A stretch of 30,775 nucleotides of DNA, taken from Bacteroidales bacterium (lineage in GTDB: Bacteria > Bacteroidota > Bacteroidia > Bacteroidales > UBA932). The stretch is from contig SFMU01000022.1 in NCBI GenBank assembly GCA_004552965.1, positions 1 through 30,775 on the forward strand. The letters are read 5' to 3'. The notes under the pieces are model-generated. The model worked only from the letters and a program-made list of their open reading frames with translations, searched no databases and had not been told where the DNA came from. The position numbers were made by a program, and so were the translations under genes. Each line of letters starts with the position of its first letter. Position 1 is the stretch's first letter. Of this stretch, positions 7,901 through 15,944 are shown in pieces.

Positions 7901-8496
7901 AATCCTGCGTAAGTCTGCTTGTTACCGTTGATGGTCACATGGTCACCTGCCTTGATGTCTGCCTTTCCCTCGACAAAGATGGCTGAGGTACCGTCAGAAA
8001 GAACGAAACCCTTTGAAGAGACAGCCATGACTGTCGATTCCAGAATCTTGGCCGGTTCGCCATCCTCAAGGTCGATCAGACCGGTCACCGTGAGTTCCCT
8101 GGAACCCAGATAGCGGTCACCGCCCTGATTTATGGCAATCTTTCCCACGACATCCTTGAGACGTCCGCGGAAATACACTTCAGTCGAACGCGGCCTGTTG
8201 AGGACGCCATCGACCAAGTTGTCTGCAACTGAAATGGTGATCTCGGTGTTTCCGCTTCCCGAAGAAGGAGTAACCTTGATCCAGTCCACCTCGGGAGCGT
8301 CCATGACCCAATCACCGTCCGCATAGACCCAAGTAGTCTGCGGCTCTGCACCCTGCCCGACGAAGTCGAGAAGAGTTTCTTCCGTAAGGACAGAATAGGC
8401 AGAAGTGTCTTCATCCGGATTCTCGCATCCGGAGAAAGCCAGTACCGTCGCTGCCAGCGCCAATACGGAAAGTTTGAATTTATTGATGAGTTTCAT
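4972..8496 (-). CDS. Large SusCD-associated surface lipoprotein with BACON and OB-fold-like domains
   Basis: An 1174-residue protein encoded 18 nt after susD. The signal peptide ends AFSGC (Cys24), so it is an outer-membrane lipoprotein. Reading along: a BACON-like domain (about 45-126), an OB-fold-like segment resembling DUF5689 (about 134-210), a large beta-rich region with a WQLEYKDG-type jelly-roll look (about 315-540), two further BACON-like domains (about 560-645 and 652-742), then two homologous modules of about 200 residues (749-957 and 959-1174). The paired modules share the F.DDF.WL opening, SANAP, VIYPQDAYLKF and YY/HLDNI.(V)TK closing motifs. No catalytic residues were recognised, so binding of the imported substrate at the cell surface is the likely role, by analogy with SusE/F or SGBPs. 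The OB fold could suggest nucleic-acid or nucleotide ligands, but that is inference. Confidence 0.85.
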   Translation of the reverse strand: MKLINKFKLSVLALAATVLAFSGCENPDEDTSAYSVLTEETLLDFVGQGAEPQTTWVYADGDWVMDAPEVDWIKVTPSSGSGNTEITISVADNLVDGVLNRPRSTEVYFRGRLKDVVGKIAINQGGDRYLGSRELTVTGLIDLEDGEPAKILESTVMAVSSKGFVLSDGTSAIFVEGKADIKAGDHVTINGNKQTYAGFPSFILDECNVLSSSSAEYPEPVNITSNADEALPGFKSPVFIKVDGSNVNGTMRIADQTSRVAVADPTKDQAEALDKVNLHKTSFTGYYIGVVSKVPSIVLVAVEGDGGIDESIIPYPVKWSIGAGAKAAGVLNYTTESFAATNQIESIQGLGIISYEPACEPVKDANGEPVIGPDGEPLMQPVMNGNNKFGRDVSGDNPRITGTWPGDYWLFTGTGAIKAGSKVRIVFQSRVSATNHKFWQLEYKDGDNWKIAGDYETTDEPGESITYTHKMESDGSTNITVDRTVKFNHNNDRCQFRFRCMANWQANGSGKLSARNGGTGRLAVTDVTEAGVEFWPTISIVEEGDGVDRPDTDPVIANIVPSPDYLAFEGTPEGPLTLTVTSDYDFTVVANADWISIDKAEGAANESVEILVTCEPSTMSTLRQSSITIYSADGKKTVPVIQSAAGQDLNPFVSIDKNKAEVSYRETQIVVPVQATHPYTVTSDVPWITIAPQSKTLVEMTQEIVIVAENEDKTASRTGHVVFAIEDKGVETVLTVVQAAAPQKDPNVIFEDDFEWLRPMITEYNALGLSAGHIGDFIYGDYPDVTSRASANAPNAYTADVFKDKFPDALAAAGYTDLNPGAKVIYPQDAYLKFCKGKNQTGLMFSPFAQLGTATEATLSFDWASHFGGSGSVDQVKLVVLIEGDGTFDNGTKVSDPLSNNQQDGDHYFTNASVAMHGVSTSTKVAIVPEVCVSSGSADFKVSGYYRYYLDNIKVTKTEVLFKDDFSWLKSMIDSYNASNATPIGNSVTGYSDTDFAGASSANAPNIYTTEPFKSEFPSAFEAKGYEDMNASAKVIYPQDAYLKFGKTSAHTSLKIKSVNLTENADINLEFDWCRHVQGSAKVDPVTLTVVITGDGQFENGKKYSEPLSTDQPYEEGVSAKMGWTHANVKILGAGPDTAINIVYTDCYDPSTGSYNWKVSGAHRYHLDNILITK

Positions 8497-8514
8497 TGTC
8501 AGTATATTCAGAGG

Positions 8515-10284
8515 TTAATACTTGAGTCCGTCATTCCAACCCGGATTCTGTGTCAGGTTAGGATTGAGCTGACGTTCCTCGATAGGAATAGGATAGAGAT
8601 AGTCCCTTTCCTCATTGAATATGTGGTCGATTCCCTTCTGGTTGTCGACATAGCCATAGGAGCCTTCGCTGAGAATTACACCGGTCTTGTCACCGATCTT
8701 CAGGAGCTGCATTGTCTTGTCGCTAGGCTTGGCACCCTCATAGAGCCAGACATCAGGCTTGCCGTCACCGGTGAGGTCATACTTGCCCGGACCAGGGAAA
8801 TACTGGCCATACATCTTCTGGTCGATGCATTTGCCTTCCTTCCATCTCATCAGGTCATCCCAACGCTTTCCTTCCTGGGCAAGTTCGATGCTCCTCTCAC
8901 GGCGGATTTCCAGAAGGATACCGACATTGGAAGCATTGCGGAGCACAGGGTTGAGGTAGCCATATTCATCGCTGAGGAGATAAGGGTCAGGTGATGCAAG
9001 AGCGTCAGCGAGGACCATGTCAGGCATTCCGACGCGTTTGCGCAGCAGGTTGACAGACTTGTCGAGATCGTCCTGGGTGATGGTTCCGAGTTCTGCCTTG
9101 GCCTCGGCATAGATCAGGTAGATCTCACCGAGACGGTAGATCGGAAGGTCGTTGTAGGACTTGTCCACACGGTCCACCTCAGGAAGGGTGACATCCATCA
9201 CGAACTTGACGAGCTGGAAACCGGTCACGCTGCTGCCGAAGTCCGGAGCAAGCACATCGGTGCTGCCGATGCGGGTGTAGCCCGGAGTCCTGGTAAGGCA
9301 GGCAAGACGGGGATCCCTGTCGGCAACCTCATCGATGAACTGCATGGTCTCCCAGCCTTTGCGGTCGGTGAAACGGCTGCCGTCCTTCATGAGGAAGCTG
9401 TCCACGAATTTCTTGGTGAGACCGGGAGCGCCCTGGGTCGACATCGTTGCGAAAGCAGTTGTGTTGTTCTTGCGCTGGACGGTCCTGTCGAACTGCATGG
9501 CGAGAATCATCTCATCCGGATCGGCATTCTCCTCGGCAAAGAGCATCAGATAGTCATCCTTGAGCTTGTAAGGACCAGCCATGATCTCTTCGGCAGCCTG
9601 GACGGCGAGGTTGAGATAGTCTTCGGCGCTGTGACCGGAAAGGCTGATGCCATGATACCTGCGGTAGGTACCCTCATAGAGGCAGAACTGAGCCTTGAGA
9701 GCGAGGGCGGCATACTTGTTGACACGGTAGAGGGACTTTGCTGCCGGAAGGACTGCTATAGCCTCGTCTATGTCCTCGAGCATGTGGGTCATGATGACCT
9801 CGCGGGAGTCACGTGGAGCGTAAAGCTCAGCGGCGTCACTGTCGAAAGCCTCTCCGACCCAAGGAACGTCCCCGAATCTCTTCACCTTCTCGAAATAGAA
9901 GAAGGCGCGGAAGAACTTGGCGAGTCCGGCATATTCAGCCCTGACTTTCTCGTCCTGGCACTTGTCGATGTTTCGGAGCAGCTCGTTGATTCTTCTGAGC
10001 ATGGTCCATGACCAGCCGCCGCCAGTCGAAGGAACGGTGCGGACATTGCCGCCGCGAAGTTCGTTGGAGAGATTGAGATTGATGAAATGGTCGCTCTGAT
10101 CCTCGTAGAAGGAGTCGTCGAACTGTGAATAGAACGCATTCGAGAACAGCTTCAGGTCAGCCTCGGTCTTGAAATAGGAATCAGGGCTGATCGTGGATTC
10201 CGGAGTCTTGTTGAGCAAATCGCCATCACAGGAGGCGAAACACAGAGCAACTGCTGGAAGTAAGATTGCAAATATCTTTTTCAT
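8515..10284 (-). CDS. SusD/RagB-family surface nutrient-binding lipoprotein
   Basis: A SusD-family lid protein that caps the SusC channel and binds substrate. The N-terminus carries a lipoprotein signal ending CFASC (Cys18 from this start), followed by the typical LLNKTPESTISPDSYF region. The alpha-helical TPR-like N-terminal half and the C-terminal section (RRERSIELAQEGKRWDDLMRW, YLYPIPIEERQLNPNLTQNPGW) are classic RagB/SusD signatures. The start at 10284 is chosen over the ATG at 10299 because GGAGGAC (- strand, 10291-10297) is well placed as its ribosome-binding site and the signal peptide begins MKKIF. The gene follows the SusC stop by 17 nt and precedes the large lipoprotein by 18 nt: one operon. 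Ligand identity cannot be read from the sequence. Confidence 0.95.
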   Translation of the reverse strand: MKKIFAILLPAVALCFASCDGDLLNKTPESTISPDSYFKTEADLKLFSNAFYSQFDDSFYEDQSDHFINLNLSNELRGGNVRTVPSTGGGWSWTMLRRINELLRNIDKCQDEKVRAEYAGLAKFFRAFFYFEKVKRFGDVPWVGEAFDSDAAELYAPRDSREVIMTHMLEDIDEAIAVLPAAKSLYRVNKYAALALKAQFCLYEGTYRRYHGISLSGHSAEDYLNLAVQAAEEIMAGPYKLKDDYLMLFAEENADPDEMILAMQFDRTVQRKNNTTAFATMSTQGAPGLTKKFVDSFLMKDGSRFTDRKGWETMQFIDEVADRDPRLACLTRTPGYTRIGSTDVLAPDFGSSVTGFQLVKFVMDVTLPEVDRVDKSYNDLPIYRLGEIYLIYAEAKAELGTITQDDLDKSVNLLRKRVGMPDMVLADALASPDPYLLSDEYGYLNPVLRNASNVGILLEIRRERSIELAQEGKRWDDLMRWKEGKCIDQKMYGQYFPGPGKYDLTGDGKPDVWLYEGAKPSDKTMQLLKIGDKTGVILSEGSYGYVDNQKGIDHIFNEERDYLYPIPIEERQLNPNLTQNPGWNDGLKY

Positions 10285-10301
10285 TGTCTTGTCCTCCATC
10301 T

Positions 10302-13300
10302 TTAGAATGTGATGTCAATACCGAACATGTAGGTCTTCTGCCATGGGTAGGCATAATGGTCACGGGCATTGGCCGATGTGGAATACCTGGTGTAGGCGGA
10401 TTCCGGATCGAGATACTTCGTGACTTTCTTCAGAGGAGACCAGTAGCAGAGATTCTCGCCTGAGAAATAGACCCTGATATGGTCCACTCTGATCTTCTTT
10501 GTCAGGCTCTCAGGAATAGTGTAGCCCACAGTGAGGTTCTTGAACCTGAGGTAGCGGAGGTTCTGCAGGTAACGGCTGTTGACCTTGCTGAGCTCGCCAC
10601 CGGTGGATGAATATGCACGTGGCCTAGGGAAGTATGCATCAGGATGTTCCTCGGACCAGCACATCTTGGTGTAGAAGTCGCGAGGGATGAATGACACGTA
10701 AGAGTAGCTGTACGGGCCCCAGAACGCATAGTTCATTCCGGCAGGATACCAGTAGTGGTTACCTGTTCCCTGGAAGAAGGCGCTGACGTCGAAGCCGAGC
10801 CAGTCGAAGGAGAAAGTGAGACCGTACTGCAGGCTTGCAAGGCTGTTTCCGAGAATCTTCCTGTCGCCCGGATCATCGAGAGTACCGGCACCGAGGGAGA
10901 GCTTTCCGTCGCATTCGTGACCGACGACGATCTTCTGTCCATTCTCGTCGAGGACATAGTTGCCGTCGGCATCCTTCTGATAGACAGGAGTGGTAGGAAG
11001 GTCGACATAGCGGAGGTCACCGGCAAGGACACCGCCGGTCATACGGCCGGTGATGTAGGACTCGATGTCGCAGACCTCGGCATTGTACTTCTTGGCTTCC
11101 TCATCGGACTCGAAGAGACCGTCGACCACGAAACCCCAGATGTCACCGATACGCTGTCCCACATAGTAGTCATTGATCAGGTTGTTAGGGTTGTTGTCGT
11201 ATCTGGTCACATAGGTGGCATAGTCGGAGAGGGTTCCGCTGATGCCGTAGCCGAATGGATGGCCGGCGAGGTTGAACTCATCTTTCCAGGAAACTGCGAT
11301 CTCGTAGCCTCTGGTGGAAAGGTCGGCAGAGTTGGTCTGCGGAGAGTCTGCACCGTAGACGCCAGGGAGCTTGATACCATCCACGAGCATGTTGACGGTG
11401 TTTCTGACATAGACGTCAGAGGTGATCTGGAGCCTGTTCTTGAACATGCCGAGATCCAGACCGAGGTCATACTGGTTCGCGGTCTCCCAGGTGAGGGATG
11501 AACTTACCGGAGCAGACAGGGAAGCATATTTGGAATTGGTGCTGCCCTCTCCGAATGCGTAGGAATAATGTCCGCTGGTGTTGAATTCGTAGAAGGATAT
11601 CTTCTGGAGGTAGGCATAGTCGGAAACCTCCTGGTTGCCGAGGCTACCGAAAGAAGCACGCAGTTTGAGGTTGTTGACTACCGGCTTCACGGAAGCGAAG
11701 AAAGGCTCCTCGGAGATTCTCCAGCCGGCAGAAGCTGAAGGGAAGAATCCCCAGCGCTGACCTGGAGCGAAACGGGAGGTTCCGTCATAACGGGCTGAAG
11801 CCTCGAAGAGATAACGTCCCTTGAAGTCGTAGTTGACCCTTCCGAAGAATCCCAGGAGGGAGAATGCGGTCTTGCCACCGCTGACTGAAGAGACGATGGC
11901 ACCGGTCTCATCAGGACCCACAAGGTTGAGGTCATTGAGTTCGGTGCTCAGAAGATTCTGGCCGGAAGCGGAGACTGTCTTGCGGTGATAGGTCTCAAGG
12001 TTCATACCGGCAGTGAGGGTAAGATGATGGGCCTCGTTGAAGGTGTCCTCATAGGTACCGAAGACGTTGCTGGAAATACGGTTGTAGGTCGCAGTGGTCT
12101 CGGTGAGCTCGTTGGTGCCCGCACCTGTGGTGTAGGACTCGAGCTCGGCATCCGGATACCTTCTCCATGACATAGGGTAGGTACGGCCCATGTCGCGGTT
12201 CTGGTACAGCCTGTAGGTAGCGTTGGCAGTGAAGGTGAGCTGCTTGATAGGCTGGTAGACGAACTGCGTCATATTCGAGAAGTCCGTCCTCGTCTGATTG
12301 TTCTTGTCGATGCCGTCACCGAAGATGATATGGCGTCCGTTGGCGACATTGTAGTTACCTCCGGCAATCATCGGGGTACCGTAGACCCAGGAACCGTCAG
12401 GGTTCTTCAGAGGGAAGGAAGCAAGGGCATGACGGGCTGCGTAGGCGAAGGAATCCTGGACATCACCGGCTCCGACCCAGTCATAGGTGGACTGGTAGAA
12501 AGAGGTGTTGTTGGTCATCTTCAGGTGCTTGTTGATGTTGAAATCGAGCTTGGCCCTGAGATTGTACTTCTGGAACACGTCAGGATTGACCTTGACGACT
12601 CCGACCTGCCTGTCATAGCTTCCGGAAATATAATACCTCACATCCTTGTTGCCGCCACTGATGGAAAGCTGGTGCTGGGTGGTAGGATGCTGGTCATTGT
12701 AGAGCTCGTGATACCAGTCGGTGTTGCAGTAGTAGACCCACTGACGGCGGCCGTTGCGGAAATCCTCGACGATCCACGGACGCTCGGGATTCTCGGTCTT
12801 GTCGTTGACACGGGCAAGGAGCTGGGCCATGTCATAGTCGTTGTAGGCAGTGTAGTTCTTGCCGGCATCGGAAGACCAGAACTTGTCGACAGTGTAGGCA
12901 GACCAGTATCCCCTGGTCTCGTAGTCAGTCGAAGTCGTAGGCTCTTCCCAACCGAAACGGCCGCTGTACTTGACGGTAGCCTTGCCGCTCTTGTCGGCGC
13001 CGCTCTTGGTAGTGATGAGGATGACACCGAAGGTACCGCGGGCACCGTAGACAGCTGCCGCAGATGCGTCCTTGATGACTGAGATGGACTCAACATCGTT
13101 CTGGTTCACCCTGTTGAGGTCTCCCGGAACGCCATCGATGAGGACAAGAGGCTCAGCCTGGTCGGTCAGACTCTTGGAAATCGATGCGACACCTCGGATG
13201 TTGAGCTTTCCGGTGGATCCCGGATTACCGCTGGATGTGGAGACATTCAGACCGGCAACCGCACCCTGAAGCATGGTGGAAAGGTTGTGCGCGGTTCGGT

Positions 13301-13706
13301 TTTCAAGGGACTTGGCCTCGATCGCAGCCACGGAACCGGTGAGATTCACCTTCTTCTGTGTACCGTAACCGACGACAATCGTCTCATCGAGGAGCATCGC
13401 ATCCTCCTCTACTACTACATTGATTACACTCTTTGAGGCAGGGACAACAACTTCCTTGTCCAGATACCCCATGGCAGTGAAGGTCAGTTTCACCTCTGAT
13501 GAAGGGACAGTGATGGAGAAATCACCGTTTTCATCAGTGATGACACCATTCGAAGTGCCGGTCACCAGGACAGCCATGCCGATGACAGGCAGTCCTCCTG
13601 CGTCCTGCACCTTACCGCTCACGGTCCTGTTCTGAGCCGACAGCGTCACGGATGACGCAATCGCCAGAACAAAGGCAGTGATGGTACTGATGATTCTGGA
13701 ATACAT
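10302..13706 (-). CDS. SusC/RagA-family TonB-linked outer-membrane transporter
   Basis: A 1134-residue TonB-dependent transporter, first gene of the SusCD operon. A signal peptide ends near residue 24 (TLSAQ), followed by a CarboxypepD_reg-like beta-sandwich (about 29-112, GKVQDAGGLPVIGMAVLV...), the linker MLLDETIVVGYGTQKK, the plug (about 117-235, with LNIRGVASI, PLVLIDGVPG, VESISVIKDASAAAVYGARG) and a 22-strand-type barrel ending in aromatic ITF. Length and order are normal for the family. It should import the substrate captured by the neighbouring SusD and lipoprotein with TonB/ExbBD energy. There are no SusR, hybrid two-component or ECF sigma/anti-sigma genes beside it, so its regulator is elsewhere. 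The promoter is at 13766-13795. Confidence 0.97.
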   Translation of the reverse strand: MYSRIISTITAFVLAIASSVTLSAQNRTVSGKVQDAGGLPVIGMAVLVTGTSNGVITDENGDFSITVPSSEVKLTFTAMGYLDKEVVVPASKSVINVVVEEDAMLLDETIVVGYGTQKKVNLTGSVAAIEAKSLENRTAHNLSTMLQGAVAGLNVSTSSGNPGSTGKLNIRGVASISKSLTDQAEPLVLIDGVPGDLNRVNQNDVESISVIKDASAAAVYGARGTFGVILITTKSGADKSGKATVKYSGRFGWEEPTTSTDYETRGYWSAYTVDKFWSSDAGKNYTAYNDYDMAQLLARVNDKTENPERPWIVEDFRNGRRQWVYYCNTDWYHELYNDQHPTTQHQLSISGGNKDVRYYISGSYDRQVGVVKVNPDVFQKYNLRAKLDFNINKHLKMTNNTSFYQSTYDWVGAGDVQDSFAYAARHALASFPLKNPDGSWVYGTPMIAGGNYNVANGRHIIFGDGIDKNNQTRTDFSNMTQFVYQPIKQLTFTANATYRLYQNRDMGRTYPMSWRRYPDAELESYTTGAGTNELTETTATYNRISSNVFGTYEDTFNEAHHLTLTAGMNLETYHRKTVSASGQNLLSTELNDLNLVGPDETGAIVSSVSGGKTAFSLLGFFGRVNYDFKGRYLFEASARYDGTSRFAPGQRWGFFPSASAGWRISEEPFFASVKPVVNNLKLRASFGSLGNQEVSDYAYLQKISFYEFNTSGHYSYAFGEGSTNSKYASLSAPVSSSLTWETANQYDLGLDLGMFKNRLQITSDVYVRNTVNMLVDGIKLPGVYGADSPQTNSADLSTRGYEIAVSWKDEFNLAGHPFGYGISGTLSDYATYVTRYDNNPNNLINDYYVGQRIGDIWGFVVDGLFESDEEAKKYNAEVCDIESYITGRMTGGVLAGDLRYVDLPTTPVYQKDADGNYVLDENGQKIVVGHECDGKLSLGAGTLDDPGDRKILGNSLASLQYGLTFSFDWLGFDVSAFFQGTGNHYWYPAGMNYAFWGPYSYSYVSFIPRDFYTKMCWSEEHPDAYFPRPRAYSSTGGELSKVNSRYLQNLRYLRFKNLTVGYTIPESLTKKIRVDHIRVYFSGENLCYWSPLKKVTKYLDPESAYTRYSTSANARDHYAYPWQKTYMFGIDITF

Positions 13707-14026
13707 GATGAATAGGTTTTAATATTTGGTTTGTTTGCTAGAATATTCGGGTTAAAATGTTTTTACAAATATAAGGCATTAGAATGAACATTCAAGGAGG
13801 AAACCGTTAAAAAATTGCTATGAATTGTTAGAAATTGTTAAACAGTCCTAAAATTCCGGTTTTTTTTCTCAGCCCCTTGCATACTTCGCGAATATGATAT
13901 ACCTTAAAGCTCCGGAACATCAAAGGAGACAGCATAAAGTCCCGGGAGATCAAGGAGACGCATAAGGCATGGAACCATCAAAGGAGACAGCATAAAGCAT
14001 CGGCTATTTATCAACTATTAATATTC
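13707..14026. other. Divergent intergenic region between susC and the PHP gene, with three direct repeats
   Basis: This 320-bp region holds the susC promoter near 13766-13795. Closer to the PHP gene there are three direct repeats of ATCAAAGGAGACAGCATAA type at 13919-13939, 13949-13967 (imperfect) and 13977-13997, spaced 30 and 28 bp. Such near-30-bp spacing on one DNA face could be an operator or a leader-RNA repeat, but no regulator is known. I found no good TAnnTTTG box for the PHP gene. An A/T-rich stretch at 13805-13865 carries AAATTGTTA-like half-repeats. Confidence 0.6.
13766..13795 (-). promoter_or_regulatory. Promoter of the SusC-SusD operon
   Basis: On the - strand, TTG (13795-13793), a 19-nt spacer and TATATTTG (13773-13766) match the Bacteroidota TTG-N19-TAnnTTTG promoter exactly. 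The expected transcript start lies a few bases downstream, giving a leader of about 50 nt before the ATG at 13706. Confidence 0.8.
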
Positions 14027-14032
14027 ATGACC

Positions 14033-15082
14033 ATGAAGAAGACAATCCTAACGGCTATGGCAATGGCGCTGGCAATGGCAGGGAACATCCGCGCCCAGGT
14101 GCCGGAATTCGTCAAATGCGAAGATTACTATGACATCAACCAGAGAACCGAGTTCCAGATTCCGGACATCGGCGGCTTCGTCACCCTGACCTCGGACCTG
14201 CATATTCATACAGTCTTCTCCGACGGAGCGGTCTGGCCTTCGACAAGAGTCCAGGAGGCATGGAACGACGGACTTGATGTGATCGCCATCACCGACCACA
14301 TCGAGTACCGGCCGTACAGGAACTACCTGAATGCCGACCTCAACGAATCCTACAGGATTGCAGCTGCGGCGGCGGGCAGTGACGGAGTCCTCGTCATCCA
14401 CGGAACGGAAATCACCAGGTCCAAACCATTCGGCCACATGAACGCCCTCTTCATCGAGGATGCGGAAAAGCTCGCGGTAGAAAGCGAGATGGACGCCCTT
14501 GAAGCTGCCCTGGCCCAGGGTGCAGTCATCCAGTGGAACCATCCGGGATGGCCTGACGACCTCTGCACGATGTATCCGCTGCACGAGAAACTGATTGCGG
14601 AAGGGAAAATCCATCTGGTGGAAGTGATGAACTATGACGAATGCTACCCTATCGCCTACGACTGGATCAGCAAGTATGGCATCGGCGCAGCAGCCAATTC
14701 CGACATCCACGAACCGATCGCAATGTACTGCAAGGATTCGCACAAGAGGCCCGTCACCCTCATATTCGCAAAGGAACGCTCCCTCGAAAGCGTGAAGGAG
14801 GCCCTCCTTGCGCGAAGGACTCTCGCATGGTTCAACGGCAATCTCGCAGGGGACGCAAGCCTGCTCCGCAGCTTTGTGGAAGCCTGCCTGGAGATCAAGC
14901 GCAGCGGGGAGACCGTCACCATCACCAACAAGAGCGAGATACCATTCAGAGTCAGCGCGACACCGGAAGGGGAAGCTATGAATATGCCGGCATTCAGCAC
15001 CATCAGGATGAACGCCGCCTCCCTGACCTTCCACAACTGCCACTGCGGTTCCACCGAGCCTCTCACCATACCTGCAGAATGA
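14033..15082 (+). CDS. Secreted PHP-domain phosphoesterase
   Basis: A PHP-superfamily metal-dependent phosphoesterase of about 350 residues. An N-terminal signal peptide (MKKTILTAMAMALAMAGNIRAQ) predicts export, unlike cytoplasmic HisK- or polymerase-linked PHP proteins. Numbered from the ATG at 14027, the metal-site motifs are DLHIHTVFSDG (57-67), ITDH (88-91), HGTE (125-128), H137, NHPGW (171-175) and NSDIH (224-228), a full PHP set. The start at 14033 begins directly with MKKT; the ATG at 14027 adds only two residues and is equally possible. It is divergent from the SusCD operon, and with the calcineurin-like lipoprotein gives two exported phosphoesterases around one SusCD system. The substrate is unknown. 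Confidence 0.9.
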   Translation: MKKTILTAMAMALAMAGNIRAQVPEFVKCEDYYDINQRTEFQIPDIGGFVTLTSDLHIHTVFSDGAVWPSTRVQEAWNDGLDVIAITDHIEYRPYRNYLNADLNESYRIAAAAAGSDGVLVIHGTEITRSKPFGHMNALFIEDAEKLAVESEMDALEAALAQGAVIQWNHPGWPDDLCTMYPLHEKLIAEGKIHLVEVMNYDECYPIAYDWISKYGIGAAANSDIHEPIAMYCKDSHKRPVTLIFAKERSLESVKEALLARRTLAWFNGNLAGDASLLRSFVEACLEIKRSGETVTITNKSEIPFRVSATPEGEAMNMPAFSTIRMNAASLTFHNCHCGSTEPLTIPAE

Positions 15083-15098
15083 TCCTTTCGGGGATTCC

Positions 15099-15130
15099 TT
15101 TGCAGAAATGCAGGGGAAATGCTATCTTTG
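15099..15130 (+). promoter_or_regulatory. Promoter of the YhhQ-like transporter gene
   Basis: TTTG at 15099-15102, a 20-nt spacer and TATCTTTG at 15123-15130 form a full Bacteroidota promoter. The transcript should begin near 15137, leaving a leader of about 70 nt before the ATG at 15207. Confidence 0.8.
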
Positions 15131-15145
15131 CAGCGTCAAAATAAA

Positions 15146-15173
15146 GGGTCCAGCCTCTGACAAAGGCTGGCCC
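15146..15173 (+). promoter_or_regulatory. Strong hairpin in the leader of the YhhQ-like gene
   Basis: GGG-T-CCAGCC pairs with GGCTGG-CCC around a loop of about nine bases, at the very 5' end of the predicted transcript and ending 33 nt before the start codon. The tail TGTGTTCTTG is only moderately T-rich. It may be an attenuator, part of an unrecognised ligand-sensing leader, or a terminator for the upstream PHP gene. Queuosine-precursor transporter genes are often preQ1-regulated, but this leader does not show the preQ1-I pattern I know, apart from an A-rich stretch before the start codon. Confidence 0.5.
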
Positions 15174-15206
15174 TGTGTTCTTGAAACCACGTTAAAAACA
15201 AGAAAA

Positions 15207-15917
15207 ATGTCAATCAAACAGGAATCACAGCGCATGACGCTGTCGGTGACATTCGTCATCCTCGCCACTGTCTTCACAGTGTGCCTCATCACTTCCAACA
15301 TCTTCGTGCCAAGGACCTGGAAACTCTGGTCCCTTCCCCTCCAGCTTTCGGGCGCAGTGGTGATCTTCCCGATTTCGTACATCGTGAATGACATCCTCAC
15401 CGAAGTCTACGGCTACCGGAAGGCCCAGCTCGTAATCTGGATCGGACTGGCCATGAGCGGCTTTGTCGCCCTGATGGCGCAGCTGGTCACAATGCTGCCT
15501 GATCCGATCTACCCGGAGAACAAAGCCGTGGCCGAAAGTTTCGACTCCCTTTTCCGTCTGGTGCCACGGTCGACAATAGCCTCACTCGTGGCCTTCGTCG
15601 TAGGCTCCAACATCAACGCCCTGGTGATGAGCAAGATGAAGATTGCCAGCAAAGGAAAAGGTTTCGGGTTCAGGGCGATCCTCTCCACGGTTGCCGGAGA
15701 GCTGACCGACTCCCTCATCTTCTTCCCGATCGTCTTCATCGGCACGATGCCCCTGAAGGCAGTCTTCTCCATCGTCCTCACCCAGGTCACCGCCAAGACC
15801 CTCTATGAAATCCTGATTCTCCCGGTCACAGCGGCAGCAGTCAGGAAGGTCAAGAAGATCGAAGGAATCGACACCTTCGACAACGGAATATCCTACAACC
15901 CGTTCAGACTGAGCTGA
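15207..15917 (+). CDS. YhhQ/VUT-family (queuosine precursor) transporter
   Basis: A 236-residue inner-membrane protein of the Vut_1/YhhQ family, which imports queuosine precursors such as preQ0/preQ1 or queuine. Family signatures are ITSNIFVPR..., the FPISYIVNDILTEVYGYRKA segment with conserved Asp/Glu/Tyr, and STVAGELTDSLIFFPIVF..MPL. About six transmembrane helices are visible. The start at 15207 (MSIKQESQ) is chosen because it follows the promoter and leader; the upstream in-frame start at 15108 precedes the transcript start. The gene is monocistronic and convergent with the TonB receptor gene. Family assignment is firm; the exact precursor is not determinable. Confidence 0.92.
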   Translation: MSIKQESQRMTLSVTFVILATVFTVCLITSNIFVPRTWKLWSLPLQLSGAVVIFPISYIVNDILTEVYGYRKAQLVIWIGLAMSGFVALMAQLVTMLPDPIYPENKAVAESFDSLFRLVPRSTIASLVAFVVGSNINALVMSKMKIASKGKGFGFRAILSTVAGELTDSLIFFPIVFIGTMPLKAVFSIVLTQVTAKTLYEILILPVTAAAVRKVKKIEGIDTFDNGISYNPFRLS

Positions 15918-15944
15918 AGGGTTGCAGGATAAAAGCCGCAAGAA

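Noticed and set aside
10755..13082. Plus-strand open frames of about 250 codons
   Set aside because: They are antisense to the SusC gene and Val/Gly/Asp-rich from codon complementarity; no start context or domain was seen.
14048..15043. Minus-strand open frame of 331 codons
   Set aside because: It is antisense to the PHP gene, whose metal-binding motifs and signal peptide are clear.
15131..15206. Confident preQ1-I riboswitch call
   Set aside because: Gene context fits, but the conserved preQ1-I stem-loop sequence and matching tail were not recognised, so it is listed only as an unexplained structured leader.
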